Assembly: GCF_011386835.1 (NCBI RefSeq)
Contig: NC_088792.1
Coordinates: 39,732,882-39,796,881 of the forward strand
DNA from: Chrysemys picta bellii
Taxonomy: Eukaryota; Chordata; Testudines; Emydidae
Length of the DNA stretch: 64,000 nt
Direction: 5' to 3'
Shown: piece by piece, positions 34,306 through 46,246 of the stretch
Numbering within the stretch: the first letter of the stretch is position 1
Layout: the number at the start of each line of letters is the position of its first letter
Notes under the pieces: model-generated
Told to the model about the DNA's origin: nothing
What the model saw: the letters and a program-made list of their open reading frames with translations, nothing else
The model's database searches: none
Program-made: the position numbers and the translations under genes

Positions 34306-37300
34306 AGTGTGGTGTAGAGAGGACATAGATCATGCTGCACCACATTCCCCAGCATAGTGAGGCCTGACAGCAGCATGGCTAGGGAGAGGGACATTCCGGC
34401 AATCCCTCAACCCCCAACTGATGTAACAGCTCCCCAGGGGCTTACTCCTAACTGCTTTATCCAACCAGCTGTCCTGAGTGGAGCTCTGCTCCAGCTGATG
34501 ATTGAGCCACATGAATCTCGTTAGCCATAAATTTGCACTGCTGAAAACGACTAAATATGTCCTGTATCTTCAGAGTTATAGAAAATAACTGAGACAGCTG
34601 GCCAGGCCCTGCATCCCCTCCCTCTCGCAAGTCTCTTCTTCATTTCTACTCCTCATTCCCTCTGATCTTTTTAATATAATTCTTTCAAGGGCCTGACTTT
34701 ATAGAAGCAAGAGGTACTTGACTTCATAACCGCAGTGCTTATATTGACTCTATCTCCTAGCATCAGCATTCGTCCTCCCTCCTGACTTGTCACTCTTTCT
34801 CACTCTGAAGCCGCCCGGTTTCTATTTGCCTCTGCTTCCTAAAGCTATAAATCTTATAGCAAGAGTTACACCAGGGATAAATTTGGCCCATTGTAGTATA
34901 AAGTTGGTTTAAAATAATCTTGTTAAATGAATAAATGATCAATTAAATTGATTTTTGCTTCCAGATCTCAAAAAGTGCCATATGTACAGCTCTGGAGAAT
35001 GCATCTAGCCACAGAAAAGGTACAGCATTCACAGCAGCAGACCAATCTTCCCCACACTGTCCTGCCAATCTGCCTCTACCCACACTCAGAGAGACTGCTG
35101 CTAGGGCCACCTGGTAGTGCATCATAATTCAGGAGCCCAATCTTGTGAGGTGTTGATTATCAACTCTAATAAATCAGCACCTGGCAGGATTGAGTCCTCA
35201 ATCCATGGCCTCTACTGAGATGGCCAACAGGTTTCCAATTAGTGCCAATTGTAGCATGGTTTTTGTGATATGGACATCTATGTACTAGGAACCGCAATCA
35301 CCATCTCATTCCCTGTTACCAACCCCCTGGGCCATTCAATCTCTCTAAAATGGTTCATTTAAATTAGAATACTCATATTTTCTGCATAAGCAGTTACATG
35401 CAAATTACTAACGCCAGAGTATTTTGCAATTCATATTATTTTCTCTGGGAAATAATATTCTAATTATATGTTTTGTTTTGTTTTTACAAAAGATAAAATG
35501 TATATGTCTTTCAAAGCAAAATATAGTATGTTCAAATAGTTTCTTCCTATCATGTAAATATATTTATACATTAAAATTACAAAAATTAATATGTAATACA
35601 GTCAAACTTTTCCTTTGTTTATGGTGATCAGCAGTAAAAATAGCTACTGTTGATATTCTTTATAAGTTACCTTATATGAAATGTAATGTCATAGGCTAAA
35701 ATTCAGACTATGGAGAGGACCTATGCAAACCCTTACACAACACTTAATCCCCACAGAGGGAGCCACATGGGCTCCTACTGGGAGCCCTAAGACATTTGCA
35801 GTGCATAGTCTGGGGCTGGGGCTGGGACAATGAAAGGACCATGAAATGCAGATTCTGTGGTCTGAGCTTCCTTTGCAAGAGGACTGAAGGGACTGTGAAT
35901 GCTACTGGCAATGTTAGGCAGGGAGTTGGGGTTTAGATTTCAGTTATCCAAGCTCCCTGCTCTCTTCTCTACGGAAAGTTTGATGAGGCAAACTTTTTGA
36001 GGGAAAAGTGAATTTTACTCATAACGAATGTTATATTTTATGGTATTAAATATTTCCTTAAGTTTTCCAATATTATTCACAGCTACAAAGGATTCTATCC
36101 TGAATCTTTTTAAAAGTAAGCAATCTACCTATGAGCACATACTAAATATTTCTTTGGCACAGAGCTTTCACCTATCCAATGAGGCATTTCTGATAAATGT
36201 CATCAATACATAATCAGTATGTCTGAAAAAATACTATTTTAAATATAGTGTTATAGTCTATTGCTTGTTTAATACCTTCCTAGTAATAGAAAAGCAGTAG
36301 TTACAGTGTAACTGTGAAAAATCCAAAGCAGAAAAATGATAAAAGTTAAAGAGAGAGTATTTCAACTACACAAGCAGGCTGGAGAGCTAATTCCAATTCA
36401 CAGAAACTCCAACTAGCAAAGATCTCCCAACAGGATATTGAACATTCTCAGCTCATGAAATACCAGAGAGAATTTATCAAATTGAAGTCATTTACACTGG
36501 CTGATGATCTGTCTCTGTAGTTTCACAGTATTACGTCATTCTCATTGGCTGAGCATGTAAGAAACTTTTACTTAGCAACTGTTGAGAGCGGAATATTTTT
36601 TTGTCAGTGTCATCTACACCACAGTACAAGGGAGTTTTGACTCTCAGCTCTGGGTTCCAGCTACTGGAAAATATTTGTTATTGGAACAGAGAGAATTGGG
36701 GGAAACAAGAAATGAATGTATACTGTAGTAGTAAGTAATTAAAAATGGAAGCATCTGGAGAGATTATTGTATTTGACACGAGGGCTATAATTGTCTAAAA
36801 TGTCACTCCCTATCTGGTCTTATTGTTTAGTTATTGTGAAACTTTACTAGATGCATTTTTCATTAGTTTAACTACAGAATTCAGCAATTAATTTTCTTGG
36901 AATGATAGGTAATGAAAAGTGCAATTATCATGTGAAAAGTCTGTTTACCACATTATTACAGATACCATTTATAACTATGCATTCTCTACATACGTTATAG
37001 AATATAGTATTTACAAGGTAATGACATGACCACTTCAGCTACATAGAATAGTTTTGTCATCCGGTTTGTTTTCTCAAAGAAAAAGGAAGATACAATCCTA
37101 ATAAACAAATATGGCAAAATGTCATCGATTCAATTAGCACAGGGCAAATACGGTTCCAAATGTATTGTCTAAATGCAAGATGTGCATTTATGCTGTGCAT
37201 TTAATGAATTATTACTATTGTACTTCCAGCTACAGTTGTTTTGGCTAAAGTGTATCAAAGTTCTCTGAATAAGTATTTCGGTGGCAAAAGACCACAGGGG

Positions 37301-39607
37301 AATTAAAATGTAAAATGCACTGTTCAGTAGAAGCAATTCAATGCTTGTGGTGTGCCGCCAAGAATTATATTGCTGCATACTGTATTCATTCCTAGAGGGA
37401 TGTTTTCTTATTGGGAAAACAACAAAAAATACACAGAAACACTTATACGATTGAGAGGATAATAAAATCTAGTTGCTTGCGCTCAGTAGAGAAAAGAAAA
37501 AGCAGGTTTATTTTTAATCATAAATGAGAAGCTCAAGAGCTTATTTTATTTGGAAGCTTTTGAAAATCTACAGGCACCATCCCTACATTGTTAGGGAAAC
37601 ACATAATGTTAGGGACCCTTTCAGCATTATCCATTATAAATCCAATGCTACTGAAACACAAGTCCACAGGGAGTTCACTAATGATTCATTTAAAGGCACA
37701 ACAAATTATCTGCATTTCCACATATAACACTTGATGAGTAGTATTTGAGTATTGAATTAGTTTGGGGTTATCTCAATGTTCTCTTGCAGGAGTGCCAGCA
37801 AAAGTCACAGAGGACATCACTGATAGTGTCTCCCCATAAACACTATTTGTAGCTGGCCTGTGTGAATCGTATTGCCACCACCCGCCTCATCAGCTTTCCC
37901 TATGGGGAAAAGCTCTATATTTAATGCACATCTGTGTGTCTGCTTGTATGCCAACCTGGCAGGGCTCCACCCAACTCTAAGAGGGTAGATTGTAGTGGCT
38001 GGGTTCTGAGGGGGTAGTTAATTGGACCCATTATATTTAGTAATATTTCAATAGCAAAGATAAAGTTGTTTGAATGATATAGAGCTTGATAAAATTAGGT
38101 GCATCCTTGCCACCATAATCTGTAGTGTCTGAGCAATAACATGTGTTCCCCAGCCAATATACAGCATGTACACCTGGGGTTCACTGAAGCATAAAAGAAT
38201 CAAATACTTCAACAGACCCAAGAAGTCTGTGTGTTGTCTTGTTATGAAGAAACACCCCATAATACATAATGAGCACTTGTACAATGCCTAGATTACTTAG
38301 CAGGAAAAAAGTGTGTGTTTACTGGTTAAAAATAATCTTTTTAAAACAGCAAGTGTCTATTTTTTATAATTTAGGATTAATTTATGAAGGTATGTTTACA
38401 AACCTCTGAACTCGCCACATCTCACCTTTTGTTCCTTAGTGCTCCACGGCTGCTTGAGTTGAGGCCCATATTGTCTATGAAAGACTCTGTTTTAAACCAA
38501 TGTCGCTTTTTCTGGAAACGGAGGAGAAACCTCTTTGCTGGGTCCATTTTAAACGAACTCCAAAAGCCATTTTGAGTCTGGAGCTACCCTTTTGAGATGC
38601 CTTCTGCTGAGTAGCATAAGACCAGTGCAAACTGCCTGCCTGCTCAGCTGAGGCAGTTACTTTGTCAAAATAACCATCACCACCCTAAGATGGCCACACA
38701 GACCAAAGGCCAAAGAAAGCATAAACCTGTCAGACTCCTTAGATAACGAAAGTCTCGATTGTGTCCTGTAGGCACAGCCTTGTATTGAGAGGCAATGTAC
38801 AGCTAAAATCACAGGAGAGCAGAATGCCTCCAGGACCTTCCAGGCCACTATGACTGTCATGCACTACTATAACCCTATGGGGAGTTTAGCTTACTCCTTC
38901 TACTCCTCTGTGACTGGCCGGCTATACCCAACACCTCTGCCTCCCAAACTGCTGGGGCAACTTCTGATTCCAAAAGGCACACTCCAGAGCACAGTCTGCA
39001 ATTCTACCTGGTGGATGCATAGGCGGAGCGGGGAGCCTCCTTCCACACACTGCCCCCACTTCATAGCTACATAAGGAGCAGGCAGACTCTGATCCTAGAA
39101 ATGTATTTACAATTAGGTAACCTCAATATTTGCAGATTCCCTATTTATCTTAGATAATACTGGTAAGTTTTTTTAAGGGCTCCCACTGTACTTCCAAAAA
39201 ATGTATCTTATCTTAGAAAACCCAGGAGTTATTTCTCATAATATTCCTCACCATTCTTAGTTATCAGGAAACCTAGCAACTTCTAAAACAAATACCGGCA
39301 AGTAATTATAGTACCTAAAAATGTCTCTCACGGGTTGGAAATGCACAGTTGATTGACTGATTTCCATATTAATGGAAGTCATGAAAATTCATTTTTGACA
39401 TTTGTATGGATTGCAAGCAATAACTGTGAGTGAAATTGTGAAACTGCAAACTAGTTTATAAGAATAAAATATAAAATTTAATATTCAATGCAGTACTTTG
39501 ATAAGGCCACTCAAATAAAAGCAAGCATAAAATTACCTTATTCACAATTGAGAGCTAGCCTCTTGCTCTTTAAAACCAGGGAGCTTATATAAATGTATTG
39601 GCCAAAA
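34306..39607. other. Unassigned 5.3-kb repeat-poor stretch
   Basis: AT-rich and strikingly free of recognisable transposons, apart from a weak 'GTTACACCAGGGATAAATTTGGCC' relic at 34865-34890. A more GC-rich island at 38400-39070 contains coding-length frames but no recognised domain. Confidence 0.4.
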
Positions 39608-39639
39608 GTCTAAGCAAGACTTCAGTTGTTTTATAAAGA

Positions 39640-39722
<83 letters not shown>

Positions 39723-39760
39723 TAAGCAAAGCTTCAGTTGTTTTATAAAGAATACATAAA
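39608..39760. repeat. ~40-bp direct repeat flanking a CA microsatellite
   Basis: 'GTCTAAGCAAGACTTCAGTT...TTATAAAGAATACA' at 39608-39645 recurs as 'GTCTAAGCAAAGCTTCAGTT...' at 39720-39757, on either side of the CA tract. Confidence 0.75.
39642..39719. repeat. (CA)39 microsatellite
   Basis: 78 bp of perfect AC dinucleotide. The 'VCVCVC' open frame on the minus strand is an artefact of it. Confidence 0.97.
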
Positions 39761-40493
39761 TATGTACACAAACACACACAAAGTGTACATAAATGCCATC
39801 CGATCTTTTTAACTTATAAAGAAGTTGCAAAGCTGTAAAAAACAGACTGTGCATGAATTTTGTATTTTTAATGAGAGTCACTCCTCCTGTAAGTAAATCT
39901 AAAGTCTTTTCCCCTGACTTGGGCAATCTGAGGACTATATGTTATGGAAATATTGCCTAGTCAAGTTGTGTTCAGCTTGTCTTTCTAAGTGAGACTGCAA
40001 TATCTTGAGCCACCAAGCTGCAACCATTCAATAGTTTTAAAAATTAGAATACCATCAGACAGGGCACAGATGCATTAAAATGGCTTTATGCTACCTTTGC
40101 ATACATACAGCCACTCCTGATGGCAACTCTGCAATTGGGTTACACTGGACAATGTGGCCTTTTGTGTCTATCTTAATTACAATGTGTCCAAGAGCTCTAC
40201 CAGTGCACACCTACACCTAAGGACTTCATGTTGTAATTGTTTGTGGCTATACCAGTAAAGAACACTTCATTTCTCTAACAGCCAGATTGTTAACTTAACT
40301 ATTCGCCCAATCAAATTCCTCATATGGGAATACAGCTATGCCGAAGAAAATATACTGTCCATAATATTGCCCTGTTTTAAAATTCCCAGTTTAAGAAATT
40401 TATCTTCAGTAGTTAACCCCTTTTTATTTATGTAGTTGCAGTTTGTATGTTTCCAACAGAAGATAAAGCATATTGGTAAGTAAGATATAGTGG
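39761..40493. other. Unassigned stretch
   Basis: No gene or repeat recognised. Confidence 0.35.
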
Positions 40494-40858
40494 CAGGGCC
40501 GGTGCAAGGATATTTTGCACCCTAGGCGAAACTTCCACCTTGCGCCTCCCCCACCCCCACCCCGCCTCTGCCCCAAGTCCACTCACTTGCCAGGCTTGGG
40601 CTGCTGCAGCAGCTCGGCAGGGAGGAACCGCCTTCCGGAGGCACCGGAGAGCCAGAACGTCCTGCTTGCGGCAGCGGCGGTGCAGGGGGCAGCAGCCCCT
40701 GGGGGCTCCTGCAGGCTGCAGCAGATGCATGTGGGCGCCGGCCTCCCATGCGCCCCCCGGCTGCCCCGGCACCGTGCTCAGCCTCTGCGTCTCCCGGGAA
40801 TGTGAGCCACCACCGCCGCTGCCCCTCCCAGAGCAGGCTCAGGGCCCCGCACCCCGGA
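40494..40858. mobile_element. GC-rich hAT fragment
   Basis: It starts CAGGGCCGGTGCAAGGATATTTTGCACCCTAGGCG, a terminus I recognise from a turtle hAT family. The matching right end and target duplication were not found, so it is probably truncated where it meets the next repeat. Long overlapping open frames on both strands (to 143 codons) reflect GC content. Confidence 0.6.
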
Positions 40859-41105
40859 GGCTCACATGCCTGGGAACCGCAAAGCCCGAGTGTGGCAATG
40901 GGGAAGCCACACTCGGGCTTATGACCCCCTCTCTCCCGCAACTCCCTTTTGGGTCAGGACCCCTCATTTGAGAAACGCTGGTCTCCCCCATGAAATCTGT
41001 ATAGTATAGGGTAAAAGCACACAAAAGACCAGATTTCATGGTGGGAGACCAGATTTTACAGTCTGTGACATGTTTTTCGTGGCTGTGAATTTGTAGGGCC
41101 CTATT
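40859..41105. repeat. Composite of dispersed repeats with a 15-bp perfect hairpin
   Basis: AAGCCCGAGTGTGGC (40882-40896) pairs exactly with 40906-40920 across a 9-nt loop. Then comes 'CATTTGAGAAACGCTGG', then a 'GACCAGATTT...TGTGAATTTGTAGGGCCCTA' repeat that ends at about 41105. The pieces look like fragments of two or three families joined together. Confidence 0.5.
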
Positions 41106-42056
41106 AATGAGGCACAAAAATAGACATGTCCCAGAAAATCTTGCCTAAAGGAAATATAACTCCTATTATTAAATGTTTTGTTACCAGACCAAAGAGGGAT
41201 GTATGATTCAGGTTTTAATAAACTCTACCAAGTGGAGATAAAGTAGACAAGGTATTAACAGGTCAACAAAGCTAGTTTATTCAGTGAACAAGAGAACTTC
41301 ACACTTGAGATTGGTTTACAGAAAGTCAGCCTTCTAGTCTGCAAATTCAAATTCTATGCTAAGCAGCTCAGGAGGGGTTGTGGCTATATTCAACTGTCAC
41401 TTTGAACAATTGACAGGCAGTGTCGATGTTGCTACTGGATTACAAGATGCTGGTAAGGACAATCTATGGCAACTCTGTGTATGCTAATAAAATGGTGTTG
41501 CCAGTATTTTAAGGTTTTATTTTAATCCTTCAAAAGAATTGTTGGTATGTTTTCAGCAGCAGATGTCAGTTACAAAAAACATTTGCAAAACTTTCAGGTA
41601 GGGAAAAGTAGCACTCTGTACTGTTTAGATCCTGACAAGTCATAGAATATAAGACTTAAGTGTGCTTTTTGTCTAGCTATTCTCATTTAACTAGGTTGTC
41701 TCTGTTTTTTTCTCTGGACATGGCAAGGAAACAGCATGAAGAATTATAAATCTCAGCATATTAATGTGATATACAATGAATACACAAACACAGCCCCTTA
41801 GTTGAACTATATTTGGACTGGAGCTGGGCCCAACATAGCTACAACAATACTGCATAAAGAACAGAAAGATCAGAAAGTCATGCAGGAAGTTAGGAAGGAA
41901 CATTAATCAATGATGAGCAATAGAAAAGTCAATGACAAACCTCCAAGATATAATGAGGTTGTCTCTATCTATCCAGTATTTATATGCCATATGTTAAATA
42001 GTTATTAACTATTACTTTTTATCCTTATGAAGATAATGGCTAGACGTGTTTCTCTC
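41106..42056. other. Unassigned stretch
   Basis: No gene or repeat recognised. Confidence 0.35.
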
Positions 42057-42921
42057 TGTAGTGAGGTGGAGTGGCCTCCCACTGAGCCAAAGGGGAGGGA
42101 CCACTCTGTGAACCCTGGTGGGCAGAGCCAGGCTGTGCTCGCCCCTCCCACCGGAAGTCAGAGCACAGGAGAGGAAGTATAAAGAGCAGGTCCCAGAGCT
42201 CAGTTGGGCTGCAGCCGCCGAAGGAGCCAGACGCCTCCTGCCCACTCCTGCGCTGGGAGATTGCAGCGGACCTCTGCAGAGCTAAGGACTAGCCAGAACT
42301 GCTGGAGCCACCCACTGACCAAGCCCCAGAAACTCCTCTGGGGCTACCACAGGCCTCCCAACGACCTGGAGAACCCCCTGTGGATTCAAGTACACCCTGA
42401 GGAGAGGAGAGGAAGTGGCCCAGGGGCAGCCAACCCTAGTCTGGCTGTGTTGCTGCTGGAGACCCAGTCAGCATGTTGCGGCTGAAATCCCCGCTAACCC
42501 AGTGGCAGACCCCTCTGCCACTGTTAAGGCCCTGGGCTGGGACACAGTGGAGTCAGGCGGGCCTGCATCTCCCTACCCCTGCCACCTTGCCCCTGGGATG
42601 GCAGTCCCCTCTCTTTAGCCAAGGAGCCTGCGTTCATTGGCTGTCTACCAGAGCTAGAATGCCCGACCCTCTTGTTGCTCAGCCCTGAGTACAGGCCTGA
42701 GCCACAGACTCTTACTGTCCTGCCCTGACTGTGGGCTGGGACCCATAACTGTTTGCTCCTCTGCTCTGATTGCAGGCTAGAGATCCCAAAGACTACCGCT
42801 CTGCCTGGACTGTCGGAAAGCCACCGGCTGTGTGTTGCTCAGCTAATTCCCAAACTGTGGGTGTCACCCAGTGACATAGTCAGCCTCCCACTGACCCAGA
42901 GGAGGAGGGGGAGGGACCACA
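42057..42921 (+). mobile_element. LTR-like element related to 12906-13883
   Basis: It begins TGTAGTGAGGTGGAGTGG. There is a TATA-like 'GGAAGTATAAAGAGC' at about 42172, followed by 'CCAGAGCTCAGTTGGGCTGCAGCC', paralleling the minus-strand 'GCAGAGCTCAGTGGAGCC' of the element at 12906. The right end (42880-42921) repeats the left-end phrase ('CAGCCTCCCACTGACCC...GGAGGGACCAC'). No target duplication was found, so the ends are approximate. Confidence 0.6.
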
Positions 42922-43231
42922 GCTAACTCCAATATGCTTGTTTTTGTTGCTGTTGTTGGATTTTAGCACTTTTTGATAATACGAGACAAATTCTGGTATG
43001 GTGTTGCACACAGAAAAAAATAGTTGGTGTGGGGGAGGCGCTCAAGATTTCTGCCCCAGTTGTTTCCCACAATTGTACAGATAAACCACGCTGCAGGACC
43101 TCCACAACAAGAGCCACACAAAGATGTGCTGAGATGGAGCCTGCACGCAGGGTGAAGAACTAAGCACCCCTTGCCTCTTGCAATGTTCTTTAAGCACTGA
43201 AAAGAGTAAGATATGTCATGCTCTTCTTTCA
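42922..43231. other. Unassigned stretch
   Basis: Short GTT-rich tract at 42939-42958; otherwise unrecognised. Confidence 0.35.
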
Positions 43232-43316
43232 CTTGGTGAAATTCTAAGACCGGTGTTACGCAGGTCAGATTTGATGATCATAATGGTCCCTGTTGGCCTT
43301 AAAAATCTATGACTTG
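43232..43316 (+). repeat. CR1 3' end fragment
   Basis: 'GGTCAGATTTGATGATCATAATGGTCCCTGTTGGCCTTAAAAATCTATGACT' is the terminus of a CR1 subfamily ending 'CTGGCCTTAAAATCTATGA'. Confidence 0.62.
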
Positions 43317-43753
43317 TAGCAACTTTCTAACAACTCAAAGCAGCAGTATAAAATAATTTAGGTCATGAAATGAAGAAAAAATTCTACTTCAGGTGAAAAT
43401 ATAGACAGGGAAAATGTAATTGCCAGTCAGGAATTTGACTGACACAGTACGGTTAACATGCCTAGAAGATTTGTAAAATCCTAGATATGGGACATAACAC
43501 CAACTGCAAGTGGTAAATATTATTGTTTGACATCTGAGTATTCTCTACTTGTGAATTAAAATGTCATCAAGAAAGACAAATCCATAGAGAAAACAAAAAG
43601 GGTAAAGCCCTTTACCCCTGCATGAACGCAGAGTGGTATGAGAGAGACCAAGAACAGGTTTCAGTGTCTCTTCCACCATCCTCTATTCTCAGTGTCAAAT
43701 TTTCTTTCAAGTGCCTTATCCTCCCGAGAGCTCTTTAAAAACGGTATAATCAG
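43317..43753. other. Unassigned stretch upstream of the candidate exon
   Basis: No repeat recognised. A pyrimidine-rich stretch at 43665-43735 could serve as part of a splice acceptor. Confidence 0.35.
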
Positions 43754-43860
43754 CCCTCTATTCCCTGAAGGAAAAGGAAGAGTTGAAAACTGAAGTATTT
43801 GTACTGAGGAAAAAAGCAGCTGAACAGCTAACAGATGATTTGGAGGACAAAATGAAAACT
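43754..43860 (+). CDS. Candidate internal exon encoding a coiled-coil segment
   Basis: Between an acceptor-like 'ataatcag' (ends 43753) and a good donor (GTGAGTAAAG from 43861) lie 107 nt, open in one phase: LYSLKEKEELKTEVFVLRKK followed by AAEQLTDDLEDKMKT. The Leu/Glu/Lys heptad pattern is typical of exons from long coiled-coil proteins. No neighbouring exon can be recognised and the gene is unknown. A 107-nt open stretch can occur by chance, so the support is the splice sites plus composition only. If real, most of the window would be intron of this gene. Confidence 0.32.
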
Positions 43861-44075
43861 GTGAGTAAAGACACATGCAGCACACAAAGGCTGAAATGGA
43901 GAGTGGGGAAGTAATTTCTGGATTGTAATGAAAGTACATGCTTTGCTGAAATTAAAAATAAAAAGCAACTGGAAAACAATTGTAACTGTGAGGCTTTGGT
44001 AGCCTAGTGCTGGCATTGAAAGAACTGAGTAAGCTGCAGGGATACCAGAAAGATTGGAAAGTTTGGGTTTGATTA
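43861..44075. other. Unassigned spacer
   Basis: Sequence between the candidate exon and the left terminus of the element at 44076. Confidence 0.35.
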
Positions 44076-44367
44076 CGCTGCTCTACAGCCAAAATGCTTC
44101 TGAAATAAACGTAGTCAAACTTTACTAATTCTGGGTCACTGAGAACGAAAATGATGCTTAAAATTGTTGATTGGCTCTAGTGTTCAAGATATGCTATTGG
44201 GTCAGTATATACGAACTTTGACTTGGGAATGGCGGAGGATAAGTGAGTTATAAAGGGAAGGGATCTCAATTTCAACCAGAAATGACTAAAATACATCTTT
44301 GACTGGATCTATGAATAAATCTATGACTGGGTTTGGACAGTACTTGCTTTTTAGGCAAAACAATGAA

Positions 44368-44448
44368 TGATGCAATCTGAAGCTGGTATTGCATCATACA
44401 TGATATGAATTGCATCATGTTATTCCTAGAAGTCATGGATGATGCAAT
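44368..44448. promoter_or_regulatory. Cluster of four TGATGCAAT sites in the leader of copy A
   Basis: Exact TGATGCAAT at 44368-44376 (+), 44388-44396 (-), 44409-44417 (-) and 44440-44448 (+), between the TATA-like box and the start codon. This 9-mer equals the published C/EBP-ATF composite (amino-acid response) site, as in the CHOP promoter. It could equally be a binding site for the element's own Zn-finger protein. Copy B preserves all four positions. Confidence 0.5.
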
Positions 44449-44585
44449 CATAACGAAGCTTACATCACTCTGCTGAACAAATTGCCCTATATCAGCTCTA
44501 GAAATCATACAGTGTCGTGCTCTCTTATTTGTCAGTGTTTGATTTTGCAAAGGGACACATTTATGTTTAGCCAAAGTGAGCAGAG

Positions 44586-46246
44586 ATGCCTCGTACTTGT
44601 GTGAACAGTGCAGATAACTTCTGCTATGTTTGTGGTGAAGTGACTTTTGCATCACAAAAGCGCAGTATAACCACTATGGTTAAGAAAGCCTATCACCTTT
44701 ATTTTGGCTGCAAAATTGGAGATTGGGCCCCCCACATATGCTGCAACACTTGTGCAACAAATCTTCGCCAGTGGTTGAACAGGAAAAGGAAATCTATGCC
44801 TTTTGCAGTGCCAATGATTTGGAGAGAGCCAACAGATCATACCAGCAATTGTTACTTCTGCATGGTGCCTCCAGTTGGGAAAGGTGTGTCAAAGAAGAAA
44901 AAGTGGACTGTGCATTATCCAAACCATTCCATCAGCTAGTACCCCACGGAGAAGGACTGCCGGTTCCTGATGCACCAGAATCATTCTCACTTGACTCAGA
45001 CGAGGAAGAGGATGAAACTTCTGGTCCTGAACCATCAATGTCACAGGACCCACATTTTCTCCCATCCTCCTCCTCCTCCTCTGAACCACACCTCATAACA
45101 CAAGGTGAACTGAATGACCTTGTCAGGGATTTGGAACTACCCAAGAGTAAGGCAGAGCTGTTGGGCTCCAGACTACAGCAGTGGAATCTCCTGGCAGGTG
45201 TTGTTAGAGTTTCCATGTTCCGTGACCATCAAAAGGATCTTGTCCCATTCTTCTTCATGGAAGGTGATCTTGTAGCCTGCAACAACATCGATGGTGTGAT
45301 GGCAGCCCTCAACATCGTTCACGATCCAGATGAGTGGAGACTGTTCATTGATTCATCAAAGATGAGTCTTAAAGCTATTTTACTGCATAATGGCAATGTT
45401 TTGCCATCAATTCCAGTTGGTCATGCAGTCCATATGAAGGAAACCTATGACAACATGAAACAACTTTTGAGGTGCATAAACTATGACCAACATCAGTGGC
45501 AGCTTTGTGGCAATTTGAAGGTTGTTGCTCTCTTGCTTGGTCTGCAGACTGGATACACAAAGTACTGCTGTTTTCTCTGCGAATGGGATAGTCGTGCAAG
45601 AGATTCCCACTACATCAAGAAAGACTGGCCACTCCGACAGTCATTGGAGCCTGGGAGGAAAAGTGTTCAGCATCCACCACTTGTTGAATCAAGGAAGATT
45701 TTGTTACCACCCTTACACATCAAGCTGGGTCTGATGAAGAACTTTGTCAAGGCCATTGACAAAACACAAGCAGCTTTCAAGTACCTTCATGGAAAATTTC
45801 CAAGGTTTAGTGAAACTAAGATAACGGAAGGTGTCTTTGTTGGTCCTCAGATTCGTGAACTTCTTCGAGATAATGCATTTGACCATGCACTGCGCGGCAA
45901 GGAAAAGACGGCATGGAAAGCCTTCCAGTTAGTGGCAATAAATTTTCTCGGAAACAACAAGGCAGACAACTACAGTTTGTTGGTGGAAAACCTCCTCAAA
46001 GCATACAAAAGCCTTGGTTGCAACATGTCACTAAAGATACATTTTTTGCACGCTCATCTAGATTTTTTTCCACCAAACTGCGGAGCAGTGAGCGACGAGC
46101 ATGGCGAGCAGTTTCACCAGGACATTGCAACAATGGAGAAACGCTGTCAGGGCAAATGGAGCCCATCAATGCTTGCAGACTATTGCTGGACAGTGACAAG
46201 AGATGCTCCATTTAATGAATACAAGAGACATGCCAAGAAGCGCTGA
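44586..46246 (+). pseudogene. Transposase-like protein with Cys-rich N-terminus, copy A (frameshifted)
   Basis: ATG at 44586 starts MPRTCVNSADNFCYVCGEV. The N-terminal ~110 residues hold paired cysteines (CYVC, HICCNTC, CYFC) that probably bind zinc. Near 44930 a 1-nt insertion and 8-nt deletion relative to copy B shift the frame. The rest is open to TGA at 46244-46246: an acidic linker (SLDSDEEEDETSG), LITQGELNDLVRDLELPKSK, then a conserved core: HAVHMKETYDNMKQLL, CGNLKVVALLLGLQTGYTKY, CCFLCEWDSRARDSHY, LPPLHIKLGLMKNFVKAI, LGNNKADNYSLL, MSLKIHFLHAHLDFFPPN, SDEHGEQFHQDIATMEKR. The acidic residues and CxxC insert suggest an RNase-H-like DDE nuclease (inference). The Asp of copy B's CGDLK is Asn here (45512-45514). 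Confidence 0.82.

Noticed and set aside
39585..39926. A 114-codon ORF with a Val-Cys repeat
   Set aside because: It is a direct translation of the CA microsatellite.
40428..40971. Four overlapping open frames of 96-143 codons
   Set aside because: They lie in GC-rich hAT debris, on both strands, Pro/Ala/Gly/Arg-rich, with no conserved motif.
44723..44935. The first ~71 codons of the 507-codon frame as a true N-terminus
   Set aside because: They are an out-of-frame reading of the Cys-rich N-terminal segment, whose real frame starts at 44586 and matches copy B.
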